Below, one piece after another: positions 30,389 to 36,840 of a DNA stretch of 36,840 bases. The stretch's first letter is position 1; each line of letters opens with the position of its first letter. Under the pieces are notes generated by a model. The model was not told the DNA's origin. It saw only the letters and a list, made by a program, of their open reading frames with translations, and searched no databases. Made by a program: the position numbers and the translations under genes. This DNA comes from Vicinamibacterales bacterium (lineage in GTDB: Bacteria > Acidobacteriota > Vicinamibacteria > Vicinamibacterales > UBA8438): NCBI GenBank assembly GCA_958296065.1, contig CATQHX010000038.1:1-36840 (forward strand), written 5' to 3'.

Positions 30389-33300
30389 ATGATGTCGCCG
30401 GACGCCCGGAAGCCGACTCTGCCACGCCGTTCCCGCCGTCCGCTCTTCGTTCTGCCCTTCACGCTCGCGCTGACGGCGTTGCTGTGCGCCGTCACTGCCC
30501 CGTACGCCCACGCTCAGGACGACCACCAGCCAACCGACGACTGGGCCGACGACGGGGGGACGGTGCTGGTGTCCGTGGACGCCATGAACGCCGCGACACG
30601 GCCCACGCTGACGATCCGAGAGGGAGAATCCGGCACCTACTGGATGAAACTGAGCGACAAGCCCCCCGACGAGGCAGCATCAGACGACCCCTGGTGGGTC
30701 TTCGTGCACGTCGACGGGCAGCGGCACGGCGGCGGCGAATACGAGAGCATCGGTTGGACACCGTCGATCGGCAGGGAGTTCCACACCGGCAACTGGAACC
30801 AGTGGCTGAGCATCAGGATAGACGCGAAAGAGGACGGCGACGAGGAGAACGAGACGTACACCTTCACCCACGAGCTCTGGGATCACGACGCCTACTGCCC
30901 CCCGAGTCTCCACGGCATCGCCGCCGTGACGGTGCGCGTCATCGATGACGACGGGCCGAACGCCCCGAAGCCGGAGCTGTCGATTGGCGACGCGAGCGTG
31001 GAGGAAGGCGGCACGGCGCGGTTCACGGTGCGCCTGGACACCGAGAGCGAAAACCCGGTCACGGTCCGCTACCGCACGAGCAACGGCACGGCGCGGGCGG
31101 GATCGGACTACGACGCTGCCGACGACACGCTGACGATCCCCGCGGGCATGCAGAGCGGGGTCATCGAGGTCCAGACGACGGAGGACGACGACTACGAAGC
31201 GGACGAGAGCTTCACGGTCAGGCTGAGCAGCCCGGTCGGGGCGACGATCGGAGACGGCACCGGGGACGGCACGATCGAGGACGACGACGACGAGCCGGGG
31301 CTGTCCATCGCGGACGTGACGGTCGAGGAGGGGCGCACGGCGGAGTTCGAGGTAACGCTCGATGCGTCGAGTCACGCCCCCGTCACCGTGCACTACGCGA
31401 CGATGGACGGCAACGCGACAGACGGTTCGGACTACACGGCAACCAACGGGACGCTGACCTTCTCGCCGGGGACCGAGACCCGGACCATCCGGGTGTCCAC
31501 GCGCGAGGATCAGGCCAAGGAACCGGCAACGGAGACATTCACGGTCGAGCTGAGCCAGGCGGAAGGGGCCACGATCGACGACGGCATCGGGATCGGGTCG
31601 ATCACCGACGACGACCAGGCCGCCCTGCCGTCGTTGCGGATCGAGGACACGACGGTGGACGAGGGAGACACTGCATCGTTCACGGTGAAGCTGAGCGTGC
31701 AGAGCGACGATACCGTGACGGTCGGCTACTACACGAGCGACGGCACGGCGCGGGCAGGCTCGGACTATACGGCGATTACCGACGGCACGCTGACGTTTTC
31801 CGCGGGGACCACGGAACAACAGATCACGGTAGGGACAATCGACGACAGTGACTACGAGGGCAGCGAGACGTTCAGGGTAAGGCTCCGAAACCCGGACAAA
31901 GCCGTTCTGGACGACGACGACGGGCAGGGAACGATCGACGAGGACGACCCCCCGCCCGCTGTTTCTATCGACGACGACGTGACGGTGGACGAGGGAGACA
32001 CGGCGCGGTTCCAGGTGAAGCTCAGCGCGACGAGCATCGTCCCCGTCAGGGTCCACTACGCGACGATGGACGACCCGGCCTCTGCGGTCGCGGGTTCGGA
32101 CTACACGGCCGTCACCGGCACGCTGACGTTCCAGCCGGGACAGGACAGCAAGACTGTCGACGTGCGCACGCGCGAAGACACGGCCGACGAGCCGACCGAG
32201 ACGTTCACGCTGGAGCTGAGCGACCCGGAAGACGCCACGCTGGGAAGCAAGAGCACGGCAACGGGAACGATCACCGACCACGACGATCCGCCGCAGGTGA
32301 CGATCGGCGACGCACCGGCCGTGACGGAGGGAGGCTCGGCGCTGTTTCCGGTGACGTTGTCCCCGGCGAGCGGGAAGACGGTGACGGTGATGTACCGCAC
32401 CGTGGACGGCACGGCGGAAGCCAGCTCCGACTACATGGCGACCTCCGGCGAGCTCGAGTTCGAGCCGGGAACCACGCGGCTGACGATCGCGGTGCCGACG
32501 ACGGACGACGAGTCCTACGAAGGTGCGAATGAGAGCTTCACGGTCGAGCTGCACGACCCGACCGACGCCACCCTCAAGCAGGATGCGGACACAGGGCAGG
32601 GAACGATCCGGGACAACGACGACCCGATCCATCTGTCGATAGCGGACGCGGAAGCGGTCACCGAAGGCGGTACGGCCGTGTTCACGGTGACGCTGAGCGA
32701 AGAGAGCACCGAGAACGTAACGGTGGATTACGCGACGAGGAACGGTACGGCAATCGCGGACTCCGACTATAGCCCCGTGTCGGACACCCTGACCTTCACG
32801 ACGGGAGACACGGAAAAGACCATTAGCGTGGCGGTACTGGACGACACCGTGGGGGAGGACCTCGAATCCTTCACCGTGCAGTTGAGCTCCGCATCGGGAG
32901 CGACCATCCGGGACGGCAGCGGGTCGGTGACCATCATCGACGACGACGCGGGCGGAACGCCGTCGTTGCGGATCGGCGACGCGACGGCGACCGAGAATGA
33001 CGGCACGATCGACTTCACCGTGACGTTGAGCATTGCCGCGCCCGGGGAGATCACCGTCGCGTACGGCACGCTGGACGGCACGGCGTTGGCCGGCCTGGAC
33101 TACACGACCACCCCCGGCACGCTCACCTTCTCGACTGGCGACCGGACGAAAACGATCAGCGTGCCGCTGCTGAACGACACCGTGCGAGAGGCCACGGAGC
33201 ACTTCACGGTGGAGCTGAGCAGCCCTTCGGGAGCGGTGCTAGCCGACAGTACCGGAAGGGGAACCATCGACGACGACGACACGAGCGGTCAGCGGGGGCT

Positions 33301-36300
33301 GTCCATCCGCGACCCGGCACCGGTGCGCGAGGGGGGCACGGCGTTGTTCCGCGTCAGGCTGAGCACCCAGAGCAGCCAGGAAGTGACCGTGAACTACCGG
33401 ACGGTCGACGAGACGGCCGAGGCGGGGACGGACTACGCGGCGAACCAGGGCACCCTGCGATTCCCGCCTGGCACCATCGAGCAGGCGATCGTGGTGCAGA
33501 CCCTGGACGACGGCGCGAGGGAACCGACCGAGACGTTCACGGTCGAGTTGAGCGGCGAGAGCGGCGCCACGCTGGAGCGGGGCACCGCGACGGGGACGAT
33601 CCTGGACAACGACGGGGACGGCGGTGGGGACGGAGACGGGAACGGGGACGGCGGGGACAGCGGGGACGGCGACGGGGACGGGGACGGGGACGGCGGGGAG
33701 GAGACGGCGAGCCTTCCGCGCCTGACCATCGCCGACGCGCCCGCGGTGGGCGAGGGCGATACGGCGCGGTTCGTCGTAACGCTGAGCCCGCCGAGCCAGC
33801 AGGCGGTGACCGTGGCGTTCGGGACGGCGGACGGGACCGCGAGGGCCGGCTCGGACTACACGGCGACGAGCGGAACCCTGCGTTTCGAACCGGGCGACAC
33901 GGCACGGACTCTCGATGTGCCGGTGCTCGACGACGAGACTCTCGAGGACACCGAGACCTTCTCGATGGAGCTGAGCGGCCCGGTCGGGGCAACCCTGGGG
34001 GACGGCACCGGCAGCGCGACCATCACCGACGACGACGAGGGCAAGCTGCCCGCGCTGTCCATCGGCGACGCGGCCCCGGTGACCGAGGGAGTCGCGGCAC
34101 GGTTCCCCGTCACCCTGAGCGCGGCGGTCGCCGAGGTCGTGACCGTGTCCTACGCGACGGCGGACAGCACGGCGGTCGACGGCTCGGATTACACCGCGTC
34201 CGACGGCACGCTGACCTTCCAGCCCGGAACCACGCTGCTGACGATCGAGGTCGCGACCCTGACCGACGACACCGAGGAACCGGACGAGGCATTCTCCGTC
34301 AACCTGAGCGACCCGGCCGGGGCGACGCTGGAGAACGACACCGCGACGGGCACGATCAGGGACGTCGCCAGCCTGGGCGGCAACCTCCCGGCGCTGTCGG
34401 TCGCGGACGCGGCGCCGGCGGCCGAAGGAGGCACGGCCGCGTTCGTGGTGACGTTGAGCCCGGCCGCCGACCACGTGGTCACGGCTTCCTACGCGACGGC
34501 GGACGGCACGGCCAGGGCCGATCTCGACTACACATCGACGGCGGGAACGCTGCGCTTCGAGCCGGGGGACGCCACGCTCGCGATCCGGGTTCCGGTGCTG
34601 GAGGACGACACGCTGGAGGACACGGAGGACTTCTCGGTGACGTTGAGCAAACCGGCCGGAGCGACGCTGGCGGACGCGACTGGCCGCGGAACCATCACCG
34701 ACGACGACGAGGGCAAGCTGCCCGCGCTCTCCATCGACGATGCGGCGACGGTGACCGAGGGCGAAACCGCCCTGTTTGCGGTCAGGCTGAGCGCAGCGGT
34801 CGACAGGACGGTGACCGTGGCGTTCGCGACGGCGGACGGAACCGCGGTGGCGGGCTCGGACTACGTCGCGGCCGAGGGTACGCTGACCTTCCCGCCGGGG
34901 ACGCGCCGGACGGTCGAGGTCGTGACACTGCAGGACGAGATCGTGGAGTCGGAGGAAGGCTTCGCGGTGACGTTGAGCAATCCGTTCGGAGCCGGGCTGG
35001 AGGACGACACCGGAGCGGGCACGATCGCCGACGACGACTTCATGGAAGGCCTCCCGACGCTGTCGATCGCCGACGCGGCGCCGGTGTCCGAGGGAGGCGC
35101 CGCCGGCTTCGTCGTGACGCTGAGCCCGGCGAGCGAGCAGACGGTCAGGGTGTCGTACCGCTCGGTGGATGGCACCGCGGTAGCGGAACTCGACTACGTG
35201 GCCACCGAGGGGACGCTCAGCTTCGAGCCTGGAGAGTCGACCCGCACGATCGCGGTGACGACGCTCGCCGACGAGCTGCAGGAGGGCGTCGAGCAGTTCA
35301 TGGTGGAGCTGAGCAACCCCGTGGCGGCGACGATTGCGGACGGGACGGGAGTGGGAACGATCACCCAACTCGCGGAGCGGATCGAGACGATCAACCGTAC
35401 CGTCCTGCCGGAGCTGGGGCGGGCGCTGGCCTTCAGCGCGGTGACCTGCCGCTTCGACCGTGCGCTCTCGGGCCCGATGGTCCACGACGGGTCGCGGGGG
35501 TCGGCCGGCCACCTGTCGCTCTCTCATGCGTTGACTGCCGACCGGCTGACCTCGGATCCACCGGTCCGGCCGATGCGCGAGCCGTTGACGCTGGAACGCG
35601 CGCTGGCCGACTCGTCGTTCCTGATGCCGGTGCAGGACGAAGAGAACGGTACGGGGCGTTTCGCGGCGTGGGGCTGCGGCGACTACCGCCGCCTGGGCGG
35701 GGGCGGCGACGGCGCCGTCGCGTGGGACGGCGAAGCGTTCACCGTCAATGTAGGAGCCGACGTGCGGCTTGGCGACAACACGCTGGCGGGACTCTCGGTA
35801 TCCCGGTCGAGAGGCTCGTTCGACTACCGCACGGGCGGCCGAAGCGGGGAGGGCGACAGCGGCGCCTACGACCTGCGGCTGACCGGCGTGCATCCCTACC
35901 TGGGCTGGTCGGTGTCGCCCGACGTGGACGTCTGGGGGACGGTGGGTCACGCCTGGGGAGAGCTCGGAATCGTGGACGACCTGGCCGCCGGGCCCCTGAC
36001 GAGCGCCGCGACGCTGGATTCGGGAGCGGTGGGAGTACGCGGCCGGCTGCTCGCGCGCGGCACGACGAGCGTGAACCTGAAGGGCGAAGCGGCGCTGGCC
36101 CGGCTCGGCCTCGCCGGCGACGGCGCGATGATCGAGGCGATGGCGGTGAACATGCGGCGGTTGCGGCTGAGTACCGAGGCCGCCCGCGAGCTGATTTTCT
36201 CGTCCGGATCGTCGCTTACCCCGTGGGGAGAGCTGGGCCTGCGCCATGACGGCGGCGACGGCGAGACCGGCGCCGGGCTGGAAATCGGCGGCGGCCTCCG

Positions 36301-36760
36301 CTACCGGAGCCTCGGCGGGTGGACCACGGAGGGCTACGGCCGTTGGCTCGCGGCGCACGAGGGCGCGCTGCGCGAATGGGGCTTCGGTGCCGTCGTGCGG
36401 TACGATCCGGGTGCGCCCGGCCGCGGCCCGTCGCTGAGCCTGATGCCCGGGTGGGGCGATACCGCGAGCGGCGTGCAGCGCCTTTGGGAGCGCGGCGCCA
36501 CCGATCCGACCGTGCCCCGCGCGCCGGGCTCGCGCCTGGACGCGCAGGTCGGCTACGGCTTCGCGGCGGTCCGCGGGCGAGGCGTGCTGACCCCCTTCGG
36601 CACGCTGAGCCTGGACCGCGAGCACGGACGCGGCTACCGAATCGGCAGCCGCCTGGCGGTCGGCCGGTCCGCCAACCTGAGTCTGGAGGCCGAACGGTGC
36701 GAGCGCGCCGCAGCGGCGCCGGTTTACGCGGTATTCTTGCGCGGAGCTGTCCGGTTCTAG
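30389..36760 (+). CDS. giant Calx-beta repeat autotransporter-like surface protein
   Basis: 2123 residues. Signal peptide: basic start (RKPTLPRRSRRP), hydrophobic core, cut near AHAQDD. After a 160-residue N-terminal domain, 13 Calx-beta domains of about 110 residues follow, starting near residues 191, 307, 414, 528, 634, 748, 859, 969, 1109, 1221, 1334, 1445 and 1555. Each opens with a LSIxDA-x-VxEG-xTAxF strand pair, has a GSDYTA turn and ends with GTIxDDD, all calcium-ligand patterns. A Gly/Asp linker (1075-1104) splits the row into 8 + 5. From about 1750 a beta-barrel runs to the end: LGDNTLAGLSVSRSRGSF, VHPYLGWSVSPDVDVWG, and a last strand closing in VRF with a C-terminal phenylalanine. 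The barrel anchors the repeats at the surface, probably for adhesion. Confidence 0.9.
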   Translation: MMSPDARKPTLPRRSRRPLFVLPFTLALTALLCAVTAPYAHAQDDHQPTDDWADDGGTVLVSVDAMNAATRPTLTIREGESGTYWMKLSDKPPDEAASDDPWWVFVHVDGQRHGGGEYESIGWTPSIGREFHTGNWNQWLSIRIDAKEDGDEENETYTFTHELWDHDAYCPPSLHGIAAVTVRVIDDDGPNAPKPELSIGDASVEEGGTARFTVRLDTESENPVTVRYRTSNGTARAGSDYDAADDTLTIPAGMQSGVIEVQTTEDDDYEADESFTVRLSSPVGATIGDGTGDGTIEDDDDEPGLSIADVTVEEGRTAEFEVTLDASSHAPVTVHYATMDGNATDGSDYTATNGTLTFSPGTETRTIRVSTREDQAKEPATETFTVELSQAEGATIDDGIGIGSITDDDQAALPSLRIEDTTVDEGDTASFTVKLSVQSDDTVTVGYYTSDGTARAGSDYTAITDGTLTFSAGTTEQQITVGTIDDSDYEGSETFRVRLRNPDKAVLDDDDGQGTIDEDDPPPAVSIDDDVTVDEGDTARFQVKLSATSIVPVRVHYATMDDPASAVAGSDYTAVTGTLTFQPGQDSKTVDVRTREDTADEPTETFTLELSDPEDATLGSKSTATGTITDHDDPPQVTIGDAPAVTEGGSALFPVTLSPASGKTVTVMYRTVDGTAEASSDYMATSGELEFEPGTTRLTIAVPTTDDESYEGANESFTVELHDPTDATLKQDADTGQGTIRDNDDPIHLSIADAEAVTEGGTAVFTVTLSEESTENVTVDYATRNGTAIADSDYSPVSDTLTFTTGDTEKTISVAVLDDTVGEDLESFTVQLSSASGATIRDGSGSVTIIDDDAGGTPSLRIGDATATENDGTIDFTVTLSIAAPGEITVAYGTLDGTALAGLDYTTTPGTLTFSTGDRTKTISVPLLNDTVREATEHFTVELSSPSGAVLADSTGRGTIDDDDTSGQRGLSIRDPAPVREGGTALFRVRLSTQSSQEVTVNYRTVDETAEAGTDYAANQGTLRFPPGTIEQAIVVQTLDDGAREPTETFTVELSGESGATLERGTATGTILDNDGDGGGDGDGNGDGGDSGDGDGDGDGDGGEETASLPRLTIADAPAVGEGDTARFVVTLSPPSQQAVTVAFGTADGTARAGSDYTATSGTLRFEPGDTARTLDVPVLDDETLEDTETFSMELSGPVGATLGDGTGSATITDDDEGKLPALSIGDAAPVTEGVAARFPVTLSAAVAEVVTVSYATADSTAVDGSDYTASDGTLTFQPGTTLLTIEVATLTDDTEEPDEAFSVNLSDPAGATLENDTATGTIRDVASLGGNLPALSVADAAPAAEGGTAAFVVTLSPAADHVVTASYATADGTARADLDYTSTAGTLRFEPGDATLAIRVPVLEDDTLEDTEDFSVTLSKPAGATLADATGRGTITDDDEGKLPALSIDDAATVTEGETALFAVRLSAAVDRTVTVAFATADGTAVAGSDYVAAEGTLTFPPGTRRTVEVVTLQDEIVESEEGFAVTLSNPFGAGLEDDTGAGTIADDDFMEGLPTLSIADAAPVSEGGAAGFVVTLSPASEQTVRVSYRSVDGTAVAELDYVATEGTLSFEPGESTRTIAVTTLADELQEGVEQFMVELSNPVAATIADGTGVGTITQLAERIETINRTVLPELGRALAFSAVTCRFDRALSGPMVHDGSRGSAGHLSLSHALTADRLTSDPPVRPMREPLTLERALADSSFLMPVQDEENGTGRFAAWGCGDYRRLGGGGDGAVAWDGEAFTVNVGADVRLGDNTLAGLSVSRSRGSFDYRTGGRSGEGDSGAYDLRLTGVHPYLGWSVSPDVDVWGTVGHAWGELGIVDDLAAGPLTSAATLDSGAVGVRGRLLARGTTSVNLKGEAALARLGLAGDGAMIEAMAVNMRRLRLSTEAARELIFSSGSSLTPWGELGLRHDGGDGETGAGLEIGGGLRYRSLGGWTTEGYGRWLAAHEGALREWGFGAVVRYDPGAPGRGPSLSLMPGWGDTASGVQRLWERGATDPTVPRAPGSRLDAQVGYGFAAVRGRGVLTPFGTLSLDREHGRGYRIGSRLAVGRSANLSLEAERCERAAAAPVYAVFLRGAVRF
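33611..33700 (+). repeat. GGGGAC-type microsatellite coding for a Gly/Asp linker
   Basis: About 15 units of GGGGAC or GGCGAC/GGGAAC variants, coding for alternating Gly and Asp with one Ser and one Asn. It lies between Calx-beta domains 8 and 9. The coding strand has many closely spaced runs of three or four G, a pattern able to form G-quadruplexes, and would slip easily during replication. Confidence 0.8.
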
Positions 36761-36775
36761 ACGGCACGCCGACGC

Positions 36776-36795
36776 CGGGCCCTTGCCGAGGCCCG
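36776..36795 (+). terminator. weak hairpin after the autotransporter gene
   Basis: CGGGCC (36776-36781) pairs with GGCCCG (36790-36795) around an eight-base loop, 16 bases after the stop. There is no T-run, so the call is weak. Confidence 0.3.
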
Positions 36796-36840
36796 CACTG
36801 GGGAACACGCCGCGCGCGTCCACTCCACGTAAGATAGGCA

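Noticed and set aside
33239..36823. 1194-codon open frame on the minus strand opposite the autotransporter gene
   Set aside because: Composition is arginine- and glycine-rich without domains. It is the antisense shadow of a strong Calx-beta/barrel gene in GC-rich DNA.
1..36840. tRNA, rRNA, riboswitch and phage attachment sites
   Set aside because: I looked in all gaps and saw no cloverleaf, no rRNA-like segment, no known riboswitch core and no integrase with flanking repeats.

Overview
The window is GC-rich throughout and densely coded. Its gene content points to an Acidobacteriota genome, probably of the Vicinamibacteria type: several periplasmic PQQ quinoproteins, three full copies of a secreted 'PWGDPDLQG' family, DUF3604, DUF2911, DUF2807 and HEAT-repeat proteins, a permease scrap like those of the large acidobacterial FtsX-type transporter families, and a giant Calx-beta autotransporter. 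The lineage is inferred from family composition as I remember it. There is no rRNA or tRNA in the window to confirm it.

Layout. 1-7127: the end of a HEAT-repeat protein; an octaheme lipoprotein cytochrome c overlapping a DUF2231 membrane protein; a convergent PWGDPDLQG protein; a DUF2911 protein; a VapC toxin scrap; and a DUF169 gene overlapping a PBP4-type peptidase (dacB). 7362-13170: an intact PQQ dehydrogenase; a pair made of a LolA/RseB-like periplasmic protein and a single-POTRA Omp85 barrel; a two-helix miniprotein; and a serine beta-lactamase-family hydrolase. 13171-14660 is a gene graveyard: two pieces of quinoprotein 3' end, a permease tail, a stump of a PIN-like toxin beside an intact DUF433 antitoxin, and an amidase with its middle deleted. 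14809-16416: an isoprenylcysteine methyltransferase-like enzyme and a DUF2807 lipoprotein with a 60-bp internal repeat. 16420-19204: scraps of a PWGDPDLQG gene and of a DUF4143 ATPase, then two tandem full PWGDPDLQG genes ending in a palindromic intergenic repeat. 19203-20416 is an IS630 element that uses a frameshift and sits at the outer edge of that repeat. 20530-27298, all on the minus strand: a DNA adenine methyltransferase with a truncated downstream partner, a PQQ-dehydrogenase pseudogene, a DUF3604 lipoprotein and a Tat-exported phosphotriesterase-like hydrolase, with another copy of the palindromic repeat upstream. 27893-36760: a homodimeric-type pyruvate dehydrogenase E1/transketolase-like enzyme, a long nested hairpin, and a 2123-residue surface protein with 13 Calx-beta domains, a Gly/Asp linker and a C-terminal beta-barrel.

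Most intact proteins act in the envelope or periplasm: electron transfer, PQQ-dependent oxidation, peptidoglycan trimming, outer-membrane assembly and surface display. The other theme is decay. At least eight truncated or internally deleted genes are interleaved with intact paralogues, one IS and a dispersed repeat. No complete new defence or biosynthetic system is visible. The best candidates for undescribed biology are the PWGDPDLQG family, the LolA-like/mini-Omp85 pair, the palindromic repeat family, and the methyltransferase with its lost partner.
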